Source: BM003 sp963783695 | GTDB lineage: Bacteria > Pseudomonadota > Gammaproteobacteria > Steroidobacterales > BM003 | Assembly (NCBI GenBank): GCA_963783695.1 | Contig: CAWAOM010000006.1 | Coordinates: forward strand, 124,001-188,000 | Reading direction: 5' to 3' | Length of the DNA: 64,000 nucleotides | Part shown: positions 16,545 to 29,171 of the stretch, piece by piece | Layout: every line of letters starts with the position of its first letter | How positions within the stretch are numbered: the stretch's first letter is position 1 | Position numbers and translations under genes: made by a program | The notes under the pieces: generated by a model | Told to the model about the DNA's origin: nothing | Seen by the model: only the letters and a program-made list of their open reading frames with translations | Databases searched by the model: none

Positions 16545-17134
16545 TTACCGACACTCTCCTGCGGAAACCGCTCGCGGATACGTCTGCGCGCGCGATGAAT
16601 ATGCGACTTGACCGTACCGATCGGCATACCGATAACGCCACCGATCTCAGCATGACTGAGTCCGAGCGCGAACGACATAACCATAACGCTGCGTTCGTCC
16701 TCCGACAATACCGCGAGAACGACCTCGAGATCAGAGCTGTCGGCGGCACCGGCGCTTACCGCCTGATTGTGCGAAGCCGTTGGTTCGTTACCGAACCTGT
16801 CGACCGCGGCGCTGTAGCGTTTCGCCTTCCGCCGCGACTGCAGGAACTCATTGTAGGCGAGCTTCATCAACCATGACACGAACCGGCCCTGACCAGCGAA
16901 CGATGACAGTTTGTCCCAGGCGCGAACAAACGTCTCCTGCGCCAGGTCGTCGGCCATCGCATAATCGCGTGTCAACTGGCGTAAACATCCGCGCACCTGT
17001 GACTGATGCCGGCGCACCAGCTCGCCAAACGCATTGCCGTCCTGCAGCGACACGGCACGGGCAACGAGTTCCTCGTCACTGCCCCACTCCACCCTGGACT
17101 GTTCCCGTGTCGTCGCGATCGGATCTGCCACCAT
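16541..17134 (-). CDS. ECF-type RNA polymerase sigma factor
   Basis: 197 residues from ATG 17134 (GTG 17092 is an alternative that would reduce the overlap with the upstream gene). Region 2 is seen in AFGELVRRHQSQVRGCLRQL and DYAMADDLAQETFVRAWDKL (about 35-75), with SWLMKLAYNEFLQSRRKAKR after it. Region 4 is seen in LSEDERSVMVMSFALGLSHA and IGMPIGTVKSHIHRARRRIR (about 145-190), a typical helix-turn-helix. It directs RNA polymerase to a dedicated promoter set, presumably under control of the overlapping downstream membrane protein. It overlaps the DUF6249 gene by up to 59 bases. Confidence 0.9.
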   Translation of the reverse strand: MVADPIATTREQSRVEWGSDEELVARAVSLQDGNAFGELVRRHQSQVRGCLRQLTRDYAMADDLAQETFVRAWDKLSSFAGQGRFVSWLMKLAYNEFLQSRRKAKRYSAAVDRFGNEPTASHNQAVSAGAADSSDLEVVLAVLSEDERSVMVMSFALGLSHAEIGGVIGMPIGTVKSHIHRARRRIRERFPQESVGK

Positions 17135-17474
17135 ACTTCGAAAGCCCCAAGTATGCAGCCCCGACCAGAAATGGGAAGGCCGAAATCCCGAGCATGGGCC
17201 GAATGGCATCCTTCTCACCAAGAACTACAGCGAATAAGGCGAAAGCAGCGCCAATCGCAACGCCAATGAGCCCGCGCCGGAAATCCGCTTGCGGCGAGCG
17301 CTTGCGCTCATCGAGACTGGCCAGCAAAGCCGGCGAGAGTTCGTGGTTCTTCTCCAGGGCAAGGCGGATGGTCTTCTGCAATTCGCGCTTGCTACGAAAT
17401 CGCAGCAACAGGAACATCACCCCAATTACCGCGAACGAAAGAAAAAAAACAATTGGCACCCATTCTCCACTCAT
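17076..17474 (-). CDS. DUF6249 membrane protein
   Basis: 132 residues from ATG 17474, preceded by GGAG nine bases upstream; ATG 17489 and an open frame to 17627 are possible but less supported. One helix near the N-terminus (WVPIVFFLSFAVIGVMFLLL), a basic stretch FRSKRELQKTIRLALEKNHE, then two helices (about 75-95 and 102-118). The helix plus basic-helix arrangement followed by ELSPALLASL matches the DUF6249 family, commonly encoded beside ECF sigma factors. The last 59 bases lie inside the sigma-factor reading frame, so the genes are coupled. It may sense the envelope signal for the sigma factor; this is inference. Confidence 0.72.
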   Translation of the reverse strand: MSGEWVPIVFFLSFAVIGVMFLLLRFRSKRELQKTIRLALEKNHELSPALLASLDERKRSPQADFRRGLIGVAIGAAFALFAVVLGEKDAIRPMLGISAFPFLVGAAYLGLSKYGGRSDRDDTGTVQGGVGQ

Positions 17475-17693
17475 TTGCTTGTTCTCCATAACTAGAAAAA
17501 TCCGGTCTTGCAGGTTAGATGCCGCAACGGCGCCGATCGGATGCATCGCCACCCAAAATTGTCGAAATACCGTCGCGGCGCGAAGATGCCACGGTTGCCG
17601 ATCAGCCGCGACAGGCCCTATGCTCACCCGACGGACCCCGTGCGCCTCGCACAGCCGCGCGGGGTTGGGTCAAACCGGTTTGGTGCACGATAA

Positions 17694-19394
17694 ATGTCTG
17701 AACACGGCACAGAGGAACATCTACCACGCGATAGCGGCAAGTCCGGAGCGCGGGCGCGCCCGCGCGGGCGCCATGCGGAATCCGGCGACCGCGAGGCACT
17801 GCGGCGGTTGCTCGGCGATCCGCCGTACCGGCGCGATCTACTGATCGAGTACCTCCACGCCATTCAGGACCATGGCCGCTGTCTGCGTCCGTCACAGCTC
17901 GCTGCACTGGCGGAAATGGTCGGCCTGGCCCAGGCGGAAGTTTACGAGGTCGCCACTTTCTATGCGCATTTCGATGTCGTGGCCGAGCACGAGCCGGCAC
18001 CGCCGCCATTGACCCTCAGGGTCTGCGACAGCCTGCCCTGCCAGATCGCCGGTGGACGGGAATTGCTGCGCGCCCTGGAGGAAAACTGCGATGACACAGT
18101 CCGGGTCATCCGCGCGCCATGCATGGGCCGGTGCCTGCATGCACCCACGGTCGCAGTCGGCAGTTTCCATGTTGACCATGCTTCGATCGACACGGTTACC
18201 GAAGCGGTGGCGAGCGGTTGCGTCGGTCCGGAGATTCCGCCTTATGTCGGCCTGGATGCATACCGGCAACAGGACGGCTATGCGACTCTGGCCAGGTGTG
18301 TGAACGGCGAGCTCACAGCGGAACAGGTCATAGCCACTTTGAACGACGCCGGACTACGCGGCCTCGGCGGTGCAGGTTTCCCCCCCGGGCGAAAATGGCA
18401 GTCCGTGCGGGCGGAACGCGGCCCGCGCATGATGGCGGTGAATGCCGACGAGGGTGAACCCGGCACCTTCAAGGACCGCTTTCATCTCGAAAACTCTCCG
18501 CACAACGTTCTGGAGGGCATGCTGATCGCTGCCTGGGCGGTGGCAGCCGAAACAATCTATTTTTATCTGCGCGACGAGTACCCGGCGATCCGGCGGATAC
18601 TGGCCACCGAGATCGCGGCATTGCAGGCCGCCGCCGTGCCGTTGGCGGACCGGATCGAATTGCGCCGCGGCGCCGGCGCATACATCTGTGGCGAGGAGTC
18701 GGCGATGATCGAATCCATCGAGGGCAAACGCGGCCTGCCACGGCATCGGCCACCCTATGTCGCGCAATACGGTATCCATGGCCATCCGACGCTGGTCAAC
18801 AATGTCGAAACCCTTTACTGGGTCAGGGACATCCTCGAAAAAGGCGCACAGTGGTATGCCAGCCATGGCCGCAACGGCGCTACCGGGCTGCGCAGTTTCT
18901 CGGTGTCGGGGCGGGTCAGGGAACCCGGGGTAAAACTGGCACCCGCCGGGATCAGCGCGCGCGAGTTGATCGAAGACCATTGTGGCGGCATGGCAGACGG
19001 CCACGGCTTCAAGGCTTATCTGCCAGGCGGCGCCTCCGGCGGCATACTACCGGCGCGCATGGCCGACTTGCCGCTGGAATTCGGCGCCCTCGAGGCACAC
19101 GGCTGTTTTGTGGGCTCTCACGCGCTGATAGTGCTGAGTGACCAGGACGATCTCCGCGAAGTTGCACTTAACCTCATGCATTTTTTCGAAGACGAAAGTT
19201 GTGGCCAGTGCACCCCTTGCCGGGTCGGCACACGCAAGGCGGCAATGCTGATGAGCGATCCGCGCCTGGATACGGACCTGCTCCGCGAGCTGGCCCAGGC
19301 TATGTCCGAGGCTTCGATCTGTGGCCTCGGCCAGGCCGCCGGCAATCCTTTACTATCTTTGCTGCGGTATTTTCCGGAGGAACTCGGGGCATGA
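17694..19394 (+). CDS. NAD-dependent formate dehydrogenase, diaphorase subunit (NuoE-NuoF fusion)
   Basis: 566 residues joining two subunits usually made separately. Residues about 40-180 are NuoE/FdsG-like, a thioredoxin-fold [2Fe-2S] domain with CDSLPC and APCMGRC ligands. Residues about 200-566 are NuoF/FdsB-like, with NADH/FMN-binding GLRGLGGAGFPPGRKW, NADEGEPGTFKDR and GAGAYICGEESAMIESIEG, and a [4Fe-4S] site SCGQCTPCRVGT. The protein passes electrons between the formate-oxidising subunit and NAD+. Its TGA overlaps the ATG of the catalytic subunit (19391-19394). The first 40 residues are a low-complexity leader, so a start further in is possible. Alternatives (NiFe-hydrogenase diaphorase) are excluded by the next gene. 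Confidence 0.9.
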   Translation: MSEHGTEEHLPRDSGKSGARARPRGRHAESGDREALRRLLGDPPYRRDLLIEYLHAIQDHGRCLRPSQLAALAEMVGLAQAEVYEVATFYAHFDVVAEHEPAPPPLTLRVCDSLPCQIAGGRELLRALEENCDDTVRVIRAPCMGRCLHAPTVAVGSFHVDHASIDTVTEAVASGCVGPEIPPYVGLDAYRQQDGYATLARCVNGELTAEQVIATLNDAGLRGLGGAGFPPGRKWQSVRAERGPRMMAVNADEGEPGTFKDRFHLENSPHNVLEGMLIAAWAVAAETIYFYLRDEYPAIRRILATEIAALQAAAVPLADRIELRRGAGAYICGEESAMIESIEGKRGLPRHRPPYVAQYGIHGHPTLVNNVETLYWVRDILEKGAQWYASHGRNGATGLRSFSVSGRVREPGVKLAPAGISARELIEDHCGGMADGHGFKAYLPGGASGGILPARMADLPLEFGALEAHGCFVGSHALIVLSDQDDLREVALNLMHFFEDESCGQCTPCRVGTRKAAMLMSDPRLDTDLLRELAQAMSEASICGLGQAAGNPLLSLLRYFPEELGA

Positions 19395-22171
19395 GCGGCG
19401 AGTCTGTGACGCTGTTCATCGACGGCCGGGAAATTGAAGCCCGTCCGGGCGAAACGATCTGGTCGGTGGCCGACCGTCACGGCATCGACATTCCGCACCT
19501 GTGTCACACCCCGCAACCAGGTTACCGCGCGGACGGGAACTGCCGCGCTTGTGTCGTCGAGGTCGAGGGCGAGCGCGCACTCGCCGCATCCTGTGTGCGC
19601 AAGGCGCAACCCGGCATGCGCGTATCGACCGCAACCGGGCGGGCGCGTTCAGCACAGACGATGATGTTGGAGTTGCTGCTCGCCGATCAGCCCGAACGCG
19701 AGTCCTGCCACGACCCGCAATCGCGATTGTGGCAATGGGCCGATCGCCTTGGCATCGGGGCGAGCCGTTTCCCTGCCGAGCGGGTTGCGCATAGCGACCG
19801 TAGCCACCCGGCGATGGCGGTTTTTCTCGACGCCTGCATTCACTGCAATCTGTGTATACGCGCCTGCCGCGAGATCCAGGTCAACGACGTCATCGGCATG
19901 GCGCATCGCGGTCATCTCAGCAAGATCGTGTTTGATTGCGATGACCCGATGGGCGACAGCACCTGTGTCGGCTGCGGCGAATGCGTCCAGGCCTGCCCTA
20001 CCGGTGCTTTGATCGAGAGCGCCCTGGTCGACGACAACGGCGTAAGCACGGCCGCCGACCTCGAAGAGACCCACAGTGTGTGTCCGTATTGCGGCGTCGG
20101 CTGCCAGTTGACTTACCTGACCCGAAACGAACGTATCGTCACCGCGCGCGGCCGCAATGGACCCGCCAATCGAAACCGGCTGTGCATCAAAGGCCGTTTC
20201 GGACTCGATTATGTGCACCACTCCGAGCGTCTTACACGGCCATTGATCCGCCGCGACGATATGCCCAAAAGCGCCGCGGAGGCCGTCGATCCTTCCGATC
20301 CGCTAACCCATTTTCGCGAGGCCGACTGGGATGAGGCACTTGCCCTCGCGGCCGGCGGTCTCGCCGATATCCGGCGCGCCTCAGGTGCCACAGCCGTTGC
20401 CGGCTTCGGCTCCGCCAAGTGCTCGAACGAGGAAGCCTATCTGTTCCAGAAACTCATGCGCGCCGGACTTGGCAGCAACAACGTCGATCACTGTACGCGG
20501 CTGTGCCATGCGTCATCGGTCGCCGCCCTGCTGGAGGGCATCGGTTCGGGCGCGGTGACGGCACCGTTTACCGCAGTGGAACAGTCTGATGTCATCGTCG
20601 TTATCGGATCCAACCCGACCGAGAACCACCCGGTGGCGGCGACCTTTTTCAAACAGGCGGTCAAACGTGGTGCCACCCTTGTTGTGATGGATCCGCGTGG
20701 CACTGCGCTGCGCCGCCATGCGACCCATATGCTGCAGTTCAAAGCCGGCAGCGATGTCGCACTGCTGAACGCGATGCTGAACGTTATCGTTGTGGAGAAC
20801 CTCTGGAATGACGACTATGTCGCGCGCCATACCGAAGACTTTGCGCTGCTGCAGCAACACATCGCGCCTTTTACGCCCGAGGCCATGGCGCCTCTGTGCG
20901 GTATCGATGCCGCGACACTCAGGCACATTGCGCGGATCTATGCGCGGGCCAGCGCCGCGATCATTTTCTGGGGCATGGGTGTGTCGCAGCATGTGCACGG
21001 GACCGACAATGTCCGATGCCTGATTGCACTGGCGACGCTGACGGGCCAGATAGGCCGCCCCGGCACCGGGTTGCACCCGCTGCGCGGCCAGAACAACGTT
21101 CAGGGCGCCTCGGATGCCGGACTGATCCCGATGATGTACCCCGATTATCAGGGCGTCGAACTGGCCTCGGCGCGCGAGCAGTTCGAACTGGCCTGGGGCA
21201 CGCAGCTCAACCCGACCCGCGGACTGACTGTGGTAGAGATCATGCACGCCATCCACGCCGGCGATATCCGCGCGATGTATATCCTCGGAGAAAATCCGGC
21301 GATGTCGGACCCGAACCTCACCCATGCCCGTGCCGCGCTGGCGCGTCTCGATCATCTTGTCGTGCAGGACCTGTTCGTGACCGAAACGGCGCGCTATGCC
21401 GACATCATCCTGCCAGCCAGCGCCTGGCCCGAGAAAACCGGCACGGTCACGAACACCAATCGCCAGGTGCAAATGGGCCGCCCGGCGCTCGCGCCACCCG
21501 GCGATGCCCGGCCGGACTGGTGGATAATCCAGCAGATCGCCCGCCGGATCGGCCTCGATTGGCGCTACTCCGGTCCGCACGAGGTTTTCGCGGAAATGGC
21601 CGGCCTGATGCCCTCGCTGGCCCATATCACCTGGGAGCGCCTGCAGACACAGGACGCCGTCACGTACCCCTGTGACGACGAATTGCATCGCGGCCACGAA
21701 GTGGTATTCGGCGACGGCTTTCCGCGTGCCGGCGGCCGCGCCCGGCTGGTCCCGGCGACCCCCTCTGCGCCGGATGAGGTGCCCGACGGCGACTATCCGC
21801 TGGTGTTGTGCACCGGCCGCCAGCTGGAGCACTGGCACACCGGCGCAATGACGCGCCGCGCCGGGATCCTCGACGAGCGCGAACCCGAGGCAATCGCGTT
21901 TATGTGCGCGGGCGAACTCGAGCGGGCCGGAATCAACGCCGGCGAGCAGGCCAGGGTAGCTACCCGACGCGGCAGCATCGATATCGCTATCCGGCGCGAC
22001 GAGGCGATACCCCCCGGCATGATTTTCATGCCATTTTGTTATGCCGAAGCCGCGGCCAACCTGTTGACCAACCCGGCTCTGGACCCTGACGGAAAAATCC
22101 CTGAATTCAAATATTGCGCGGCGCGGGTGGCGGCGCATCGCGAGACCAAAGCGGAGGCCAACCAGACGTGA
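19391..22171 (+). CDS. fdhA: NAD-dependent formate dehydrogenase, catalytic (molybdenum/tungsten) subunit
   Basis: 926 residues from ATG 19391; the frame is open from 19199 but that part overlaps the diaphorase gene. Order of domains: N-terminal [2Fe-2S] ferredoxin domain (HLCHTPQPGYRADGNCRACVV), two [4Fe-4S] motifs (CIHCNLCIRACREIQV and CVGCGECVQACPTGAL), then the molybdopterin oxidoreductase core opening with CPYCGVGCQLTY. The active-site residue is Cys372 in NNVDHCTRLCHASS, the position of selenocysteine in E. coli FdhF, followed by His373. The C-terminal dinucleotide-binding domain ends EFKYCAARVA, typical of FdhA. It reversibly oxidises formate to CO2. No FdhD or FdsD maturation gene is in the window. 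GTG of the next gene overlaps its stop. Confidence 0.93.
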   Translation: MSGESVTLFIDGREIEARPGETIWSVADRHGIDIPHLCHTPQPGYRADGNCRACVVEVEGERALAASCVRKAQPGMRVSTATGRARSAQTMMLELLLADQPERESCHDPQSRLWQWADRLGIGASRFPAERVAHSDRSHPAMAVFLDACIHCNLCIRACREIQVNDVIGMAHRGHLSKIVFDCDDPMGDSTCVGCGECVQACPTGALIESALVDDNGVSTAADLEETHSVCPYCGVGCQLTYLTRNERIVTARGRNGPANRNRLCIKGRFGLDYVHHSERLTRPLIRRDDMPKSAAEAVDPSDPLTHFREADWDEALALAAGGLADIRRASGATAVAGFGSAKCSNEEAYLFQKLMRAGLGSNNVDHCTRLCHASSVAALLEGIGSGAVTAPFTAVEQSDVIVVIGSNPTENHPVAATFFKQAVKRGATLVVMDPRGTALRRHATHMLQFKAGSDVALLNAMLNVIVVENLWNDDYVARHTEDFALLQQHIAPFTPEAMAPLCGIDAATLRHIARIYARASAAIIFWGMGVSQHVHGTDNVRCLIALATLTGQIGRPGTGLHPLRGQNNVQGASDAGLIPMMYPDYQGVELASAREQFELAWGTQLNPTRGLTVVEIMHAIHAGDIRAMYILGENPAMSDPNLTHARAALARLDHLVVQDLFVTETARYADIILPASAWPEKTGTVTNTNRQVQMGRPALAPPGDARPDWWIIQQIARRIGLDWRYSGPHEVFAEMAGLMPSLAHITWERLQTQDAVTYPCDDELHRGHEVVFGDGFPRAGGRARLVPATPSAPDEVPDGDYPLVLCTGRQLEHWHTGAMTRRAGILDEREPEAIAFMCAGELERAGINAGEQARVATRRGSIDIAIRRDEAIPPGMIFMPFCYAEAAANLLTNPALDPDGKIPEFKYCAARVAAHRETKAEANQT

Positions 22172-22542
22172 CTGCGCTACTCAGAATCCGTCGCGAATTT
22201 CGCACGATGCAGGCGATGGTAAAAATCTACTGCGCCGGAAATCATCAGGCCACGACGCAAAACCCGTGCGCCGACTGCGAGGAATTTCTTCGCTATGCCA
22301 GCCAGCGCCTCGCGAAGTGCCCGTATGGAGAGGAGAAACCCACCTGCGCGAATTGCCCTGTCCATTGTTACAAGCAGGCACGTCGCGAGCAGGCACGGGA
22401 AATCATGCGCTATGCGGGCCCGCGCATGCCGGTACGCCATCCCTGGCTGAGCCTCCGGCACAGTCTGGACTCTTTTCGCCGGGTCGCGCACCCGCTCGAA
22501 TGGCGAAAAAGAGAACAACGTAAAAGAAATATTAAACAATAA
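22168..22542 (+). CDS. PF11756 'nitrous oxide-stimulated promoter' family protein
   Basis: 124 residues from GTG 22168, which overlaps the TGA of fdhA (GTGA). The core shows seven conserved cysteines arranged as MVKIYCAGNH, NPCADCEEFLRYASQRLAKC, and CANCPVHCYKQARREQ, followed by IMRYAGPRMPVRHPWLSLRH. I recognise this as the PF11756 family, named after a nitrous-oxide-responsive promoter and without known function. The Cys pattern suggests a zinc or iron-sulfur site. Overlap with fdhA ties its expression to formate dehydrogenase, so a role in maturation or electron transfer of that enzyme is a reasonable inference. It ends in a very basic tail. Confidence 0.82.
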   Translation: MTALLRIRREFRTMQAMVKIYCAGNHQATTQNPCADCEEFLRYASQRLAKCPYGEEKPTCANCPVHCYKQARREQAREIMRYAGPRMPVRHPWLSLRHSLDSFRRVAHPLEWRKREQRKRNIKQ

Positions 22543-22556
22543 GTTATGTTTACTTT

Positions 22557-22573
22557 TTAATTTATTAAATTAA
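22557..22573. promoter_or_regulatory. 17-base AT palindrome with following T-run between the formate and pyruvate halves
   Basis: TTAATTTA-T-TAAATTAA: two exact eight-base arms around one base, followed at 22574-22583 by a run of T. It lies in a 272-base gap (22543-22814) that is much more AT-rich than its surroundings. It could act as a weak rightward terminator after the formate dehydrogenase genes, as an operator, or as part of the promoter for the next gene. The rest of the gap shows nothing else I can name. Confidence 0.4.
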
Positions 22574-22814
22574 GTATTTTTTGCACTGAATCGAGCCATC
22601 TTGCGGCGGCTGCATCAGGATGCACGGGATGCCGCCAGCGCGCCGGCGTCAACGCCTGGCCGCAGGCTGTCCAGGGCCGCATAGCGGAATGCCACGATAC
22701 CGGCCCACACCTAATTGTCGTATTCAAAAAGCCACGGACGTTTCACCCGCCCGGACCGTTTGCGGGCGGCAAGAAGCGCCGGTCAATAAACTTCGCCACG
22801 CAGGGTGACCCCGG

Positions 22815-24468
22815 ATGCGCTCCCGACAACGCGATCTGACTTCCGCGCCCGATCTCAAACACGACGCTCTCGCGGGCGCGCTGCGCCGGCACCGTCCGGT
22901 GTATGTGGATCTCAAGCCGCCCTGCAATCATGCCTGTCCGGCCGGCGAGAACATCCAGGCCTGGCTCGACAAAGCGCAGGCAGGCGAATACGAACAGGCC
23001 TGGCGCATCCTGGTTGCGGATAACCCGCTGCCGGCCATACATGGCCGCGTCTGTTACCACCCGTGCGAAGACCAGTGCAACCGGCAACATGTCGATCAAA
23101 GCGTCGGCATCCACGCGGTAGAGAGGTTTATCGGAGACCTCGCCATCGAGCAGGGCTGGAAACTACCCCAGGCCGAAGCCGATACCGGTCAGCGAGTCCT
23201 GATCGTCGGTGGCGGACCCAGCGGTCTCTCCGCTGCGTATCATTTGCGCCGTCTCGGTCATGAGGTCGAAGTTCGCGAGGCCGGTCCGCTGGTCGGCGGG
23301 ATGATGCATTTCGGTATTCCCGCCTACCGGCTGCCACGCGATGTGCTGGAGCATGAAGTCAAACGCATCCGGGATATTGGCGTTCATTTTGTTCTTGATC
23401 ATCCCGTTACGGACCTGCGCGCAGCGATACGAGAGGGCAACTTCGATGCCGCATTTGTCGCGGTAGGCGCGCATCTGGCAAAACGTATCGACATCCCGGC
23501 CCGCGATGCCAGCGGCATTCTCGACGCCGTCAGCTTCCTGAAAGGGGTCAGGAACCAGTCCACACCGAAACTCGGACGCCGGGTCGCGGTTTACGGCGGC
23601 GGCAATACGGCGATCGATGCCGCCCGCGTCGCCAAGCGTCTCGGTGCCGAGGAAGCGCTGATCATTTACCGGCGCGACCGCGCACATATGCCGGCGCATG
23701 AATTCGAGGCTGACGAAGCACTCGAGGAAGGCGTGAAAATAAACTGGCTGCGCTCGATCCGTGCCATCGACGAGTCCACGCTTACCGTCGAAATCATGGC
23801 GCTCGACGAGCATGGCAAACCGCATCCGACCGGCAAAACGGAGACACTCGAGGCAGATGCGCTGATCCTGGCCCTTGGCCAGGAATCGGACACCGAGTTC
23901 CTGCGCTCGCTGCCCGGACTGGAATTCGGTTACGACGGGACGGTAATCGTCGACAACAACATGATGACTGGCTGTCGCGGAGTTTTCGCCGGCGGCGACA
24001 TGGTGCCATCGGAGCGAACCGTGACTGTCGCAGTAGGGCACGGCAAACACGCAGCGCGTCACATCGACGCCTATCTGCGCAACTCTATCTACGAAAGACC
24101 GCCGCCGAATCCGCTGGCCACTCACGACAAACTGCGGGTCGCCTATTACACCGACGCGCGCCAGCAGGACGAGAGCCGGCTGCCGCGGGAGCGGCGTACC
24201 AGCGGGTTCGACGAAATCGTCTCGTCACTCGATCCAACCCAGGCACGCTACGAGGCGCAGCGCTGTTACTCCTGCGGCAACTGCTTCGAGTGCGACGGCT
24301 GCCTCGCGGCCTGCCCGGAGGACGCGGTGATCAAGCTCGGCCATGGGCATCGCTACAAATTCGACTACAGCCGCTGTACCGGTTGCGCCGTATGTTTCGA
24401 GCAATGCCCCTGTTATGCGATTGACCTGATCCCGGAACCCGGGATGGCGAGCAGCACTGGACATCCCG

Positions 24469-24479
<11 letters not shown>
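22815..24479 (+). CDS. GltD-like FAD/NAD(P) oxidoreductase with C-terminal ferredoxin-type clusters
   Basis: 554 residues. N-terminal cluster domain PPCNHACPAGENIQAWL (about 35-52) and CYHPCEDQCNR, as in the small subunit of glutamate synthase. FAD site VLIVGGGPSGLSAAYHLR at about 131; NAD(P) site VAVYGGGNTAIDAARVAKRL at about 257, followed by YRRDRAHMPA; FAD-closing GVFAGGDMV. The C-terminal 85 residues add CYSCGNCFECDGCLAACP and CTGCAVCFEQCPCYAIDL, two [4Fe-4S] clusters not found in plain GltD. It overlaps the pyruvate:ferredoxin oxidoreductase gene by 11 bases, and no glutamate synthase large subunit is present. Most likely it moves electrons between ferredoxin from that enzyme and NAD(P). 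A bifurcating NfnB-like role is possible but unproven. Confidence 0.85.
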
Positions 24480-28070
<3,591 letters not shown>

Positions 28071-28074
<4 letters not shown>

Positions 28075-29072
28075 ACATGAGTACGCGGTACATGGGTCTG
28101 GCTCTGCCCCACCCCATCGTCGCCTCGGCGTCGCCGTTGGCCCGCACTCTCGATGGCATTCGCCGGCTCGAAGATAACGGCGTGGCCGCAGTCGTCCTGC
28201 CGTCGCTTTTCGAGGAACAAATACTCCAGGAACAGGCAGCCTATGGACACCTGATGGAGGCCGGCGCAGACAGCTTTGCCGAGGCATTGAATTATTTTCC
28301 CGAACTCGACGCCGTCGAGCGCGGTTCGGACCGCTACCTGGAACTGATCGAAGCGGCCACTTCCAGCGTCGACATTCCGGTCATTGCAAGTCTGAACGGC
28401 GTTTCCCCCTCCGGATGGATCGATTTTGCGACCAATATCGAAGCAGCCGGAGCAGTGGCAATCGAATTGAACGTTTTTTATCTGGCAACGGACATAGACG
28501 AAACCGGAAGCGAGGTTGAGCAGCGTTATCTGGAGGTAATGCGCTCGGTCAAAAACGCGGTAGCGATACCCGTAGCTATAAAAATCGCGCCGTTTTTCAG
28601 TGCGCCGGCCAACATTATCCGGCAACTCGTCAATAGCGGCGCCAATGGGGTCGTTCTGTTCAACCGTTTTTATCAACCGGACTTCGATATCGACTCGCTC
28701 TCGGTGGCGCCGGTTCTGGATCTGAGTCGACCGGTAGATATTCGTCCTGGCTTGTTCTGGATCTCGCTTCTCCATGGTCATATCGATGCATCGATCGCTG
28801 CGAGCAGTGGCGTCAACAGCGCCGCCGAGGTTATCAAGTATCTGCTTGCCGGAGCCGATATAGTCATGACGACCTCAGCCCTGCTGCGCCTGGGACCGGA
28901 GTACATAGCGAGTTTGCAGGAGGGGCTGGCAGAGTGGATGCAGCGCAAGGGGTTTGCCAGCATCGAGGCGATGCGCGGAACCATGAGCCGGCAAAATCTG
29001 CCCGACGTGGAAGCATTCGAGCGCGCCAACTATATGGAAGTGCTAGACAGCTATCGGCCACGCTGGGGCTAG
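28071..29072 (+). CDS. Dihydroorotate-dehydrogenase-like protein linked to nifJ
   Basis: 333 residues from ATG 28071 (ATGA overlap with nifJ, GGGAGAGG ribosome site). A TIM-barrel of the DHOD fold: PIVASASPLARTLDGIRRLE at the N-terminus, VAIKIAPFFSAPANIIRQL, GVVLFNRFYQPDFDI, and the phosphate-binding C-terminal SGVNSAAEVIKYLLAGADIV. The place where true class 1 dihydroorotate dehydrogenases have the catalytic NLSCPN reads ELNVFYLATD, with no Cys or Ser base. It therefore belongs to the DHOD-like group that often accompanies pyruvate:ferredoxin oxidoreductase genes and probably does not make orotate. Role unknown; a flavoprotein taking electrons from ferredoxin is inference. Last gene of the block. 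Confidence 0.85.
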
Positions 29073-29171
29073 GCAACGGAAAAACCCGCCGCAAGTTTCC
29101 GCCAAACCGCGGCTAATAAGCTGCGCCGCACCGGGCTAGGGCAGAACCGCGTCTACGCAAACCGATCGCGT

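Noticed and set aside
20513..22138. 541-codon open frame on the minus strand
   Set aside because: It lies wholly antisense to fdhA, whose domains are unmistakable; the His/Arg/Gly-rich translation is a typical mirror of a GC-rich gene.
23163..24125. 320-codon leftward open frame
   Set aside because: Antisense to the GltD-like gene with intact FAD and NAD(P) motifs; no family pattern in the shadow.
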